A DNA stretch of 19,818 nucleotides from the NCBI GenBank assembly GCA_964529265.1, contig CAZGVW010000159.1:1-19818 (forward strand). The letters are read 5' to 3'. This DNA comes from CAZGVW01 sp964529265 (GTDB lineage: Bacteria; Planctomycetota; Phycisphaerae; Phycisphaerales; UBA1924). The notes below the pieces were generated by a model. The model was not told the DNA's origin. It saw nothing but the letters and a program-made list of their open reading frames with translations, and did not search any database. A program made the translations under genes and the position numbers. Positions 7,722-14,947 of the stretch are shown one piece after another. Within the stretch, counting starts at the first letter, position 1; each line of letters starts with the position of its first letter.

Positions 7722-8543
7722 ATGGAGACCGACGCCCATCTTGCGCTGAAGCGCCTCGCGGTGGCCCACCTGCTGCGCAGCGGGTGCATGGCGGTCGCGA
7801 CGGAGGTGCTGTGTCCGATCGCGCGGTTCCGGATCGACGTCGCGGGGTATCAGGACACGCTGCCGCTTCCGGCGGAGGCGCTCGTTGCGGGCGTTTCGGC
7901 GCCGCTTTTTGCGGGGCAGGCGGCGCAGGCGACGGGCTCGCGGCGCTGTCCGCCGCGGACGATCATCATCGAGTGCAAGCAATCGCGGTCGGACTTTCTG
8001 CGCGACCGGCGCGACATGGAGCGGCTGCTCTCGATCCGGGCGCGGCTGGAGGCGCGGCGCGTGTTCATCGAGGAGCGCCTCCGGCACGAAGAGCCGCAGT
8101 TGCGCCGCGCGGGCGAAACGCTGTTTCCCGAATGCGATGCGTGGGATTTCGAGCGCAGCCGGCGCCCGTCGTACCAGGAGACGCTGCGCCGGCTGGAGCG
8201 GATCGACGAGCAGATCCACGGCGAGACGAAGTTCTGTCGTCTCGCGCGATGGCGGCTGGCCGACCGCATGTTCCTCATCGCGCCGCGGGGAATGATCCGG
8301 CCGGGCGAGGTTCCGCCGGGGTGGGGGCTGCTCGAGTGCCCGCGGCGGATGATCGAGCGGCCGGATTCGATCCCGGAGCGGCTGGGCGAACTGGCGGAGG
8401 ACGCGGTGCGTGTGCGCATCGAGCCGCCGGAGCGGTGGACTCCGGAGAAGCGGCGCGTGCGGCTTCTGCGCAACATCGCCGTCGCGGCGACGCGAAACGC
8501 CCTGCGCGCCCAAAGCGCGGAGCGCCGCCCAACGACGGCGTGA
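7722..8543 (+). CDS. PD-(D/E)XK nuclease candidate, MmcB-like
   Basis: The 273-residue cytoplasmic protein shows the PD-(D/E)XK core order: Glu28 on the first helix, Asp39 in RFRIDVAGY, then IIIECKQSRSDFLRD with Glu84 and Lys86. The pattern of Glu, (R)xDV, (E)xK and S-x-x-DF-x-x-D resembles the MmcB family of DNA repair nucleases (PF06319). The later RLADRMFLIAP segment resembles their CDRLFFAVP strand. It is longer than MmcB (about 150 residues): residues about 101-175 form an Arg/Glu-rich helical insertion, and the C-terminal 60 residues are Arg-rich and could bind nucleic acid. No partner methylase or helicase is adjacent, so it is not an obvious restriction system. It could act in DNA repair; assignment is by motif only. 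Confidence 0.6.
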   Translation: METDAHLALKRLAVAHLLRSGCMAVATEVLCPIARFRIDVAGYQDTLPLPAEALVAGVSAPLFAGQAAQATGSRRCPPRTIIIECKQSRSDFLRDRRDMERLLSIRARLEARRVFIEERLRHEEPQLRRAGETLFPECDAWDFERSRRPSYQETLRRLERIDEQIHGETKFCRLARWRLADRMFLIAPRGMIRPGEVPPGWGLLECPRRMIERPDSIPERLGELAEDAVRVRIEPPERWTPEKRRVRLLRNIAVAATRNALRAQSAERRPTTA

Positions 8544-8550
8544 GCGTCTC

Positions 8551-8556
8551 TATACT
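8551..8556 (+). promoter_or_regulatory. Possible -10 element (TATACT) of the ABC transporter operon
   Basis: TATACT begins 7 bp after the nuclease stop codon and ends 36 nt before the ATG at 8593. It matches TATAAT at 5 of 6 positions. I see no matching -35 hexamer. Confidence 0.35.
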
Positions 8557-8592
8557 GCCCGCCCATCCCCCCGCACGACCACCGGAGCGCCC

Positions 8593-9375
8593 ATGAACGA
8601 GGCCCCCGCGCTTGTCATCCGAGACCTGAAGTTCCGCTACGCCCCCGGAAGCGCCCCCGGAAGCGCCCCCGGAAGCGCCCCCGGAAGTGAAAGCGGAGGC
8701 GCGGGCGCATGGGTGGTGGATTTGCCGCGGCTGGAGATGGCGCGGGACGAGCAGATGCTGCTCACGGGCGGATCGGGCACGGGCAAGAGCACATTGCTGC
8801 ACGTGATCGCGGGGCTGGTCGATCCGCAGTCGGGCGCGGTCGAAGTATCCGGAACGAACATTCACGATCTGCACGGGGCGAAGCGGGATCTGTTCCGGGG
8901 GCGGGCCATCGGGATGATCTTCCAGACGTTCAACCTGCTGCACGGCTTCTCGGCGCTGGAAAACGTGATGGCGGCGCTCATGTTCTCGGAGATTCCGCGG
9001 CGGGAGCACCGGGCCATGGCGGGGGCGCTGCTGGAGCGGCTGGGGATCGATCGACCGCACGCGGCGCCGGAGCAGCTGAGCGTCGGGCAGCAACAGCGTG
9101 TGGCTGTGGCGCGGGCGGTGGCGTGCAGGCCCGCGCTGGTGCTGGCGGATGAGCCGACGGCGAGCCTCGACCCGGAGAACTCAACGGCGGCGATGGACCT
9201 GATTCAGCAGGCCTGCCGCGATGTCGGGGCGGCGCTGCTGTGTACGAGCCACGACCCGGCGATGGCGGGGCGATTCAGCCGGAAGGCGTCGCTCGATGAG
9301 TTGCGCGGGACGAAGGGCGGGGCGAAGGGCGCGGCGGCGGGCGCGGCGCAGGGAGGAGCGGCGCCGTGGCGATGA
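8593..9375 (+). CDS. ABC transporter ATP-binding protein (LolD/MacB-type)
   Basis: The 260-residue ATPase powers the membrane permease encoded next. It has Walker A GGSGTGKST (59-67), Q-loop Gln111 in MIFQTFNLL, signature LSVGQQQ (162-168), Walker B LVLADEPT with Asp186/Glu187, D-loop SLDP and H-loop His220. The sequence around the Q-loop and DEPTASLD fits the LolD/MacB/FtsE group of exporter ATPases. Between the first two strands (residues 17-32) is a fourfold APGS repeat that the family lacks. The last ~22 residues are Gly/Ala-rich and low complexity. GGAG at 8583-8586 precedes the ATG. Its stop lies within the start region of the permease gene, so the two are translationally coupled. Confidence 0.9.
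   Translation: MNEAPALVIRDLKFRYAPGSAPGSAPGSAPGSESGGAGAWVVDLPRLEMARDEQMLLTGGSGTGKSTLLHVIAGLVDPQSGAVEVSGTNIHDLHGAKRDLFRGRAIGMIFQTFNLLHGFSALENVMAALMFSEIPRREHRAMAGALLERLGIDRPHAAPEQLSVGQQQRVAVARAVACRPALVLADEPTASLDPENSTAAMDLIQQACRDVGAALLCTSHDPAMAGRFSRKASLDELRGTKGGAKGAAAGAAQGGAAPWR
8641..8688 (+). repeat. Coding tandem repeat, 4 x 12 bp (APGS)
   Basis: Four copies of GCCCCCGGAAGC stand head to tail; the last ends in T instead of C. They encode APGS four times in the ABC ATPase. The period is a multiple of three, so changes in copy number would keep the frame. Confidence 0.95.
9352..9358 (+). promoter_or_regulatory. Ribosome binding site deciding the permease start
   Basis: GGAGGAG stands 7 nt before the GTG at 9366 and 13 nt before the in-frame ATG at 9372. 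Spacing favours GTG; the ATGA overlap with the upstream stop (9372-9375) favours ATG. The two differ by two residues. Confidence 0.6.
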
Positions 9376-10640
9376 CGGATTTCACGATCATCCGGCGCTC
9401 GATGTCGGCGCGGCTGTTCTCGACGGTGACGACGGTGATCACGGTGGCGGTGGCGGTGGGTCTGATGCTCACGCTCCTCAGCATGCGCGACGCGGGGAAG
9501 AAGGCGTTCGAGCGCGGGAGCGGGAACATGGACCTGCTCATCACGCGGGACGCGAGTCCGCTGGTGTCGGTGCTGAACAGCGTGTTCTATGCCGGAGCGC
9601 CGCCGCGGCCGATCGACTGGGCGAAGTATTCGACGCTGCGCGACAATTATCCCTTCGAGTTCGCGGTTCCCATGCAGATGGGGGACAGTTTCCGCGGGTT
9701 TCCGGTGGTGGGGACGACGACGGAGTTCTTCACGCAGTTCCAGCCGGATCTGCGAGAGGACTGGCGTCTGGCTTCGGGGCGCTTCTTCGAGCGGGAGTTC
9801 GAGGTGGTGCTGGGGGCGGACGCGGCGCGGGCGACGGCGCTGGGCGCGGGGGACACGATCAACCTGACGCACGGCATGCCGGGGGCGGACGAGGGGCACA
9901 TCCACTTCGAGTACGACTACACGATCGTGGGCGTGCTCGAGCCGACGGGCGGGAGCCACGATCGCGCGCTCTTCACGGACATCATGGGGTCGTGGCTCAT
10001 CCACGCGCATGATCGGCGGAAGCGCGAGGACCCCGGCATCGGGCGCACGACGCTGGCGGATCTGACGGACGCGGACAAACTGATCACGGGGATCTATGCG
10101 CGCACGCTGGGGCGCCCCGGCGCGGAGGTTTCGGCGGCGTGGCAGCAGGTGTTCGACCAGTTGCGGCGGGATTCCTCGATCACGGTGGCGGCGCCGCGGA
10201 AGGAGATCGAGAAACTGTTCGTGATCGTGGGCGGGATCGACCGGATCTTCATCGCGATGGCGGCGGTGGTGATGGTTTCGAGCGGGGTGGCGATCATGCT
10301 GGCGCTGTACAACTCGATGGAGCAGCGTCGGCGGCAGATCGCGACGCTGCGTGTGCTGGGCGCCAGCCGCGGAAGGATCTTCGGGCTCGTCGTCACGGAA
10401 TCGGCGATTCTGGGATTGCTGGGGGCGGCGGGCGGGTTCGTGTTGTTCCTGGCGGGGAGCCGGCTGGCCGCGGCGGCGCTGCGGGAGCGGCTGGGGCTGG
10501 TGATCGAACCGGTGATCGGGCCGGAGTGGCTGCTGGCGGTGTCGCTGGCGACGGTGGGGCTGGCGTCGGCGGCGGGGATCGTGCCGGCGGTGATGGCGTA
10601 CCGGACATCGGTGGTGCGGAACCTGCGGCCGATGGGGTGA
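9366..10640 (+). CDS. ABC transporter permease, FtsX/MacB-type
   Basis: The 424-residue inner-membrane permease pairs with the ATPase just upstream. It has one N-terminal membrane segment (about 18-40), a large periplasmic domain (about 41-285, MacB_PCD-like) and three C-terminal segments (about 292-314, 339-365, 387-409). This is the type VII/MacB topology used to move lipoproteins or other envelope substrates rather than import solutes. RRRQIATLRVLGASRGRIF (321-339) is the typical coupling-helix motif of FtsX-domain permeases. The GTG at 9366 was chosen for its ribosome binding site; an ATG lies two codons further on. The cargo is unknown. A lipoprotein gene lies 276 bp downstream, but separate promoters are likely. 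Confidence 0.85.
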   Translation: MAMTDFTIIRRSMSARLFSTVTTVITVAVAVGLMLTLLSMRDAGKKAFERGSGNMDLLITRDASPLVSVLNSVFYAGAPPRPIDWAKYSTLRDNYPFEFAVPMQMGDSFRGFPVVGTTTEFFTQFQPDLREDWRLASGRFFEREFEVVLGADAARATALGAGDTINLTHGMPGADEGHIHFEYDYTIVGVLEPTGGSHDRALFTDIMGSWLIHAHDRRKREDPGIGRTTLADLTDADKLITGIYARTLGRPGAEVSAAWQQVFDQLRRDSSITVAAPRKEIEKLFVIVGGIDRIFIAMAAVVMVSSGVAIMLALYNSMEQRRRQIATLRVLGASRGRIFGLVVTESAILGLLGAAGGFVLFLAGSRLAAAALRERLGLVIEPVIGPEWLLAVSLATVGLASAAGIVPAVMAYRTSVVRNLRPMG

Positions 10641-10662
10641 GGGCTTCGCGCGGCAGAGGGAG

Positions 10663-10736
10663 GAGTTCACCACAGAGCCACAGAGGACCACAGAGAGAAG
10701 AGTTCACCACAGTGCCACAGAGGAACACAGAGGAAA
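10663..10736 (+). repeat. Two 37-bp direct repeats of the CACAGAG type
   Basis: Copies at 10663-10699 and 10700-10736 both begin GAGTTCACCACAG and continue GCCACAGAGGA, CACAGAG. They differ at a few positions. The CCACAGAG-rich consensus resembles short dispersed intergenic repeats I have seen in many environmental bacterial genomes. They lie 22 bp after the permease stop codon. Their function is unknown. Confidence 0.8.
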
Positions 10737-10740
10737 GCAG

Positions 10741-10838
10741 AGAGAGGAAGATCAAGAAGGGGAAGAAGAAGAAGGGGAAGAGGGGAGAGGATTGGAGGAG
10801 GAAGAAGAGGGGAAGGGGAGAGGAAGAGAGGGGTGGGG
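10741..10838 (+). other. Polypurine tract (about 98 nt, + strand)
   Basis: Only five of these 98 bases are pyrimidines (10752, 10753, 10792, 10793, 10834). The tract is built from GAAG, GGGGA and GAGG units. With the CACAGAG repeats it fills the 276-bp spacer between the permease and lipoprotein genes. Such tracts can form triplex DNA or RNA-DNA hybrids; whether this one does is unknown. No gene is visible in the spacer. Confidence 0.85.
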
Positions 10839-10849
10839 CGGCGTCGTGG

Positions 10850-10855
10850 TAGACT
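10850..10855 (+). promoter_or_regulatory. Possible -10 element (TAGACT) of the patatin lipoprotein gene
   Basis: TAGACT stands just after the polypurine tract and ends 61 nt before the ATG at 10917. No -35 hexamer is visible, since the upstream DNA is almost all purine. Confidence 0.25.
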
Positions 10856-10916
10856 GGTTGCTCAGACGCTCGAATCGCGGGCGCTGTTGCAGCACAGTCT
10901 TCATGGAGTGTCGCGC

Positions 10917-12149
10917 ATGAGTCGTCAATGCATGGCGGCGTGGGTCGCTCTCGTGGTCCTCGTGGTCGTGTTCCTGCCGGTGGGAGGCTGCTCGGCGCCT
11001 TCGCGGCTGTCGGCGGTGCCGCGCGAGCAGATTGATCACGCGACGCTTCCGGGGTTCGGCACGGTGCGGTGGTGGGGCGACATCGGCGACGAGCCGGCGT
11101 TTCTCGATGCGCTGAGGCTGTCCGTGCATCGCGAGACGGAGGAGCGGGCGGCGAAAGGTGAATCGGGCCCGCTTCCGCCGGCCCATTTCCTTGCGGTGTC
11201 CGGCGGCGGCGCGAACGGGGCCTACGGGGCGGGGCTGCTGTGCGGATGGACGGATTCGGGGACGAGGCCGGAGTTCAAGATCGTGACGGGGATCAGCACG
11301 GGGGCGCTCATCGCGCCGTTCGCGTTCATGGGGCGGGCGTACGACCATGTGCTGCGCGAGGTGTACACGAACACGGCGACGAGGGACATCGCGCAACGGC
11401 GCGGCGTTCTCTCGGCCTTGTACAGCGACGCCATGGCGGACACGAGGCCGCTGGCCCGCCTCATCCACAAGCACGTGACGCCGGAGTTGCTGGAGGAGAT
11501 CGCGAAGGAATACGCGCGAGGCCGGCTGCTTCTGATCGGCACCACGAATCTCGACGCGGGGCGGCCCGTGGTGTGGAACCTGGGCGCCATCGCGGCGACG
11601 GGGACTCCGGAGGCTCGTGAACTGATCTGCGAACTGCTGCGGGCTTCGGCGGCGATTCCGGCGGCGTTTCCGCCGGTGCTGGTGGACGTCAAGGTGGATG
11701 GCGAGACGCATCAGGAGATGCACGTGGATGGCGGCACATCCACGCAGGTGTTCCTCTATCCGCCCTCGTTCCTGCTGGCGAAGGAAGCCGCGGCGGCGGA
11801 CGTGAAGCGCGACCGGACGCTGTGGGTGATCCGAAATGCGCGGCTCGACCCCAACTGGGCGGAGACTCGGCGGCAGACGCTCTCGATCGCGGGGCGGGCC
11901 ATCTCGAGCCTCATCCAGACGCAGGGCCTGGGCGACCTGCTGCGCCTGTACGCGGTGTCGAGGCGCGACAACGTGACGTTCCGGCTGGCGTTCATTCCGT
12001 CGTCCTTCCAGTTGCAGGCGGAGGAGGCGTTCGACGTGGCGTACATGCGCGAACTGTTCGACGTGGGGCTCACGCACGGGTTCCGGGGCGACGGGTGGTT
12101 CGCGGCGCCGCCGGAGGTGACGCCGGACCAGGCGCCCGTGCAGGAATGA
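10917..12149 (+). CDS. Patatin-like phospholipase, lipoprotein
   Basis: The 410-residue lipoprotein is a predicted serine lipid acyl hydrolase. The signal peptide ends in a lipobox PVGGC (Cys25), so it is lipid-anchored in the envelope. The patatin fold signatures are the oxyanion motif SGGGANGAYGAG (95-106), the nucleophile elbow GISTG (Ser127) and the DGG motif with catalytic Asp271. All catalytic residues are present, so activity is expected. GGAG at 10905-10908 supports the ATG at 10917; the open frame upstream lacks a ribosome binding site and would bury the signal peptide. It would act on membrane phospholipids or other lipid esters; the substrate is not predictable here. It is followed by a separate exported protein gene after a G-rich spacer. 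Confidence 0.85.
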   Translation: MSRQCMAAWVALVVLVVVFLPVGGCSAPSRLSAVPREQIDHATLPGFGTVRWWGDIGDEPAFLDALRLSVHRETEERAAKGESGPLPPAHFLAVSGGGANGAYGAGLLCGWTDSGTRPEFKIVTGISTGALIAPFAFMGRAYDHVLREVYTNTATRDIAQRRGVLSALYSDAMADTRPLARLIHKHVTPELLEEIAKEYARGRLLLIGTTNLDAGRPVVWNLGAIAATGTPEARELICELLRASAAIPAAFPPVLVDVKVDGETHQEMHVDGGTSTQVFLYPPSFLLAKEAAAADVKRDRTLWVIRNARLDPNWAETRRQTLSIAGRAISSLIQTQGLGDLLRLYAVSRRDNVTFRLAFIPSSFQLQAEEAFDVAYMRELFDVGLTHGFRGDGWFAAPPEVTPDQAPVQE

Positions 12150-12181
12150 GGCAGGGCGGCCGGGGGCGGGGGGCGGGGGGC

Positions 12182-12187
12182 TAGAAT
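12182..12187 (+). promoter_or_regulatory. Possible -10 element (TAGAAT) of the DUF3299-like gene
   Basis: TAGAAT ends 29 nt before the ATG at 12217. Directly upstream (about 12161-12180) is a run of G5, G6 and G6 blocks where a -35 element would be. This run could form a G-quadruplex on the non-template strand. Confidence 0.35.
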
Positions 12188-12216
12188 CGGCCCGTGATGA
12201 CAACGGAGGCGCGGGC

Positions 12217-13353
12217 ATGAAGGCATTCTGGGCGCTGCTGGCGGCGCTGGCGGCGGCGGCGGCGATCGTGGTGTTCGGGCTGGGTGGAGGCGAGGGGGAG
12301 GGTGCGCCCGGCGCGAGAGAGGCCGAGCCTGCGCCGGGCGGGCGCGCGATGGAGGAGGCGGCGCGGCAGCCGGTTGCGGCAGACGCAGTGGGATCGGCCG
12401 CTTCGGCGCCGGCGGCGGCAGCGCCGACGACTCCGACGGCGAGGGATGAACCGACCCCCGCGGATGGGGACATCACGACGCAGGTGTTCGTGATGCATGC
12501 GCCGCCGGCGATGGTGCGGGAGCATGACGCCGCGGCGGACGGTGATGCGGTTCCCGCGGCTGAGGGCGGGCCCCCGGACGATGCGGGAGGTGCGGCGCCC
12601 GCGGCGCCTGCGCCCACGGCGACAGGCGATGTCCCTGACGAACGGGCTCAGGCGGGCGAGCCCGAGGCGACGCCATCGATCGATGAACTGCTGGGGATTC
12701 CGGCGGAGACGGGCGAAGAGGAGACGGTGGCGGCGGATGGCGGCGAGTTGGCGCTGCCGCCGGCAGATGAGCAGTCGGGCCCGCTTGCGCCATCACATGC
12801 GCCGGCGGCGACGCACCCGGCGCCTGTGCATGGCTCAGGGCCGGGTCAGCACGTGGCGGGATCGGGCGCGCGGCACGCGGCGCCACCGGAGGCGCCTGCG
12901 GCGCAGGCCCCCGCGCCGGCGGCCGACCGGGAACGGTTCACCGTGACGGGGTCGGGGACGGCGGAGGATCCATTCATCGTGTCGTGGGCGCTGCTGGTTT
13001 CGGCGTCGGAGACGTACAAGCCGCGGGCGGGCAAGCGGGAGATTCCGGAGCGGATCGAGGCGCTGAACGGGAAGTACGTGAAGGTTTCCGGGTTCGTGGC
13101 GTTTCCGTTCATGGCGCAGGAGGCGAAGGAACTGCTGCTCATGCAGAACCAGTGGGATGGGTGCTGCATCGGCGTCCCCCCCACGGCGTACGACGCGATC
13201 GAGGTGACGCTGCGCGACTTCGCGGACCCGGTGCAGCGGTTTCTGCAGTACGGCGCGGTGACGGGGCGGCTGAAGGTCGATCCCTACGTGCGCGGCGAGT
13301 GGCTGATCAGCCTCTACGTGATGGAGGATGCGACGCTGACGCCGGAGATGTGA
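12217..13353 (+). CDS. Membrane-anchored protein with Ala/Pro-rich linker and C-terminal DUF3299-like domain
   Basis: The 378-residue protein is of unknown role. Residues 5-22 are a single hydrophobic segment without a clear signal peptidase site, so it is probably anchored in the inner membrane with the rest outside. Residues about 25-235 are Ala/Pro/Gly-rich and acidic, with almost no predicted fold, and act as a long spacer. Residues about 236-378 are folded. The run LNGKYVKVSGFVAFPF, then LLMQNQWDGCCIGVPPTAYD, resembles DUF3299 proteins, in which a beta-barrel domain carries a Cys and a G-V-P-P loop. GGAGG at 12205-12209 supports the ATG. The CC pair could bind metal or form a disulfide. 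The family match is from memory of the motif and is moderate. Confidence 0.7.
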   Translation: MKAFWALLAALAAAAAIVVFGLGGGEGEGAPGAREAEPAPGGRAMEEAARQPVAADAVGSAASAPAAAAPTTPTARDEPTPADGDITTQVFVMHAPPAMVREHDAAADGDAVPAAEGGPPDDAGGAAPAAPAPTATGDVPDERAQAGEPEATPSIDELLGIPAETGEEETVAADGGELALPPADEQSGPLAPSHAPAATHPAPVHGSGPGQHVAGSGARHAAPPEAPAAQAPAPAADRERFTVTGSGTAEDPFIVSWALLVSASETYKPRAGKREIPERIEALNGKYVKVSGFVAFPFMAQEAKELLLMQNQWDGCCIGVPPTAYDAIEVTLRDFADPVQRFLQYGAVTGRLKVDPYVRGEWLISLYVMEDATLTPEM

Positions 13354-13386
13354 GCGTGCATGTGCGCGGCGGTTGCGCGGCGCTGA

Positions 13387-14748
13387 TTACGGGCATGCGC
13401 CCCAGGCGCCGAGCATGACGGCGAGATCGCCTGCGTTGACGACGCCATCCATGTTGAAATCGGCGGGGCCGTTTCCGCCTGCGGCGCCCCACTGGCCGAG
13501 CATCTGGGCGAGATCGCCTGCGCCGACGACGCCATCGCCATCGAGGTCCCAGGGGCAGGGCTCCGACGTGGCGAGGGGGAGGATGAAATCGACGATGACG
13601 GGGCGGTGGTCGCTGGCGGTGCCGCTGGCGGCGGAGCCCTGGAGGATGAGGCCGGTGATGGTGGCGGGGCGCGAGACGACGGGCGTGGTTGAAGAGTTGA
13701 AGATGAATGAGCGGCGGATGCCCGCGACGCTCTCCTGCCAGGCGAGGTAATCGAGCTTGCTGCTGCCGCGGGTGGTGCGGTTGTTGGTGAAGAACTCGCG
13801 GGCGTCGTCATAGACCATGTCGGAGCGGTCTTTATCGGTTCCGTCGGTTCCGCCGGTGTTCTCTGCCTGCGTGAGCCATTCGGCGGGGCCTTTGCGGCCG
13901 TTGGTGAGTTCATCCTCATTCCAATCACCGCCCATGATGACGGGGGTCATGGGGGGGAGGACCTGCTGGACCATGGGGGAATCGGCGATGCGACCGAAGG
14001 GATCGGGAACGCCCATGCCTCCGCCGTTGAGCATGTGATCGATGTAGTAGGCGACATTCTGTGAGGCGATGCGGCGGTCGTCGATATCGCCGGTGGCTCC
14101 GCCGGCCTTGAGGTGGGCGTTGCCGACGACGAGATCGGCGGCGTAGGTTTCGTCGGGGAGATCGAGTTCGACGAAGGAGAAGCCGCGGATGCCGCCGGAG
14201 CCGCCGGGGGCGTAGAGGTGGGAAAGGACGAGGGGGATATCGTTGAGGGTGGAGCGGTTATCGCCGTTGAGGTCGGAGAAGGGGAAGCGGCTCATGACGA
14301 CGTTGCGGTTGAAGGAATCGTTGGCGGCGCTGACGAAGATGAAGGGGAGGTCGTAGCCGGGGGCGTGCTGCTGGACGTAGCAGGTGACGGAACCGCCTTC
14401 GAAGGGATCGGCGCCGCCGTGGATGAAGAGTTCGCAGGTGGTGGCGAGGTTGCCGACGGTGTCAACGCCGGAGCCGGTGCCGTTGCCGGAGTTGTCGCCC
14501 ATTTCCTGGAGGATGAGGACATCGGGCTGGAATGCGGCGACGAGTCGGACGAGGCAGCACCAGGCGTTGCTGCCATCGATCTTGGCGGCGGTGGTGCAGA
14601 TGCCGTCCTCGATGTTCCAGGTCATGACGCGGAGATCGGTGGCGTCGGACTTCAGCCACTGGGCGTTGGCGGGATCCCACTGGGCGAGTGCGGCGCTGGA
14701 GATGGCGGCGCCGAGGACGGCGCAGGGGATGAGGCATCGGCTCTGCAT
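13387..14748 (-). CDS. Secreted endonuclease/exonuclease/phosphatase-family enzyme with dockerin repeats
   Basis: The 453-residue exported hydrolase has a signal peptide at 1-22 (cut after ALA). The EEP catalytic set is visible: MTWNIED (Asn45), LILQEMGD (Glu82), GNAHLKAG (His212), GGDWNED (Asp275, Asn277), KLDYL (Asp333) and ASDHRPV (Asp380, His381). It is therefore likely an active metal-dependent phosphodiesterase, such as an extracellular DNase, or a phosphatase. Several extra Cys (47-65 residue region and beyond) could form disulfides outside the cell. Residues about 397-453 are two dockerin loops (DLDGDGVVGAGDL, FNMDGVVNAGDL), ending WGACP. The ATG at 14748 was chosen for the signal peptide and a GGAGAGAG ribosome binding site just upstream; the frame is open further but without support. 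It is convergent with the DUF3299-like gene. Confidence 0.85.
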   Translation of the reverse strand: MQSRCLIPCAVLGAAISSAALAQWDPANAQWLKSDATDLRVMTWNIEDGICTTAAKIDGSNAWCCLVRLVAAFQPDVLILQEMGDNSGNGTGSGVDTVGNLATTCELFIHGGADPFEGGSVTCYVQQHAPGYDLPFIFVSAANDSFNRNVVMSRFPFSDLNGDNRSTLNDIPLVLSHLYAPGGSGGIRGFSFVELDLPDETYAADLVVGNAHLKAGGATGDIDDRRIASQNVAYYIDHMLNGGGMGVPDPFGRIADSPMVQQVLPPMTPVIMGGDWNEDELTNGRKGPAEWLTQAENTGGTDGTDKDRSDMVYDDAREFFTNNRTTRGSSKLDYLAWQESVAGIRRSFIFNSSTTPVVSRPATITGLILQGSAASGTASDHRPVIVDFILPLATSEPCPWDLDGDGVVGAGDLAQMLGQWGAAGGNGPADFNMDGVVNAGDLAVMLGAWGACP

Positions 14749-14795
14749 GGGGGCTCTCTCCGGGACGGGGCCGCGGTTCGGGCGGCGATCGGGGC

Positions 14796-14801
14796 AGTAT
14801 A
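14796..14801 (-). promoter_or_regulatory. Possible -10 element (TATACT, minus strand) of the secreted EEP gene
   Basis: On the minus strand TATACT ends 47 nt before the ATG at 14748. It lies between the upstream gene's terminator and this gene, as expected for a separate promoter. No good -35 is seen. Confidence 0.35.
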
Positions 14802-14880
14802 GCCCGGCGAGGGGCGGATTCATGGGCGCAGTGACGGGGTTTGTGCGCTCATTTGGGGTGAGTGCGCGGGTGGGGACATG

Positions 14881-14913
14881 AAAAACGCTCCCGGCGTCGG
14901 GGCCGGGAGCGTT
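14881..14913 (-). terminator. Rho-independent terminator of the large dockerin protein gene
   Basis: On the minus strand a perfect 12-bp stem (arms 14913-14902 and 14895-14884, AACGCTCCCGGC with GCCGGGAGCGTT) closes a 6-nt loop and runs into TTTTT (14885-14881). It lies 35 bp after the stop codon of the gene ending at 14948. It separates that gene from the EEP gene and is the clearest intrinsic terminator in the window. Confidence 0.9.
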
Positions 14914-14947
14914 CGGGATCAATCGGAGGATCGAGCGACGGAGTGGC

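Noticed and set aside
6783..8513. 576-residue open frame on the minus strand
   Set aside because: Arg/Pro-rich shadow that spans three real genes and a spacer.
7722..8543. Restriction endonuclease of a restriction-modification system
   Set aside because: No methyltransferase or specificity gene is adjacent; the motif order fits a stand-alone MmcB-like protein better.
9204..10691. 495-residue open frame on the minus strand
   Set aside because: His/Arg/Pro-rich shadow of the ABC permease; no domain or signal.
10752..12617. 621-residue open frame on the minus strand
   Set aside because: Antisense to the patatin lipoprotein; long only because G+C-rich DNA has few stop codons.
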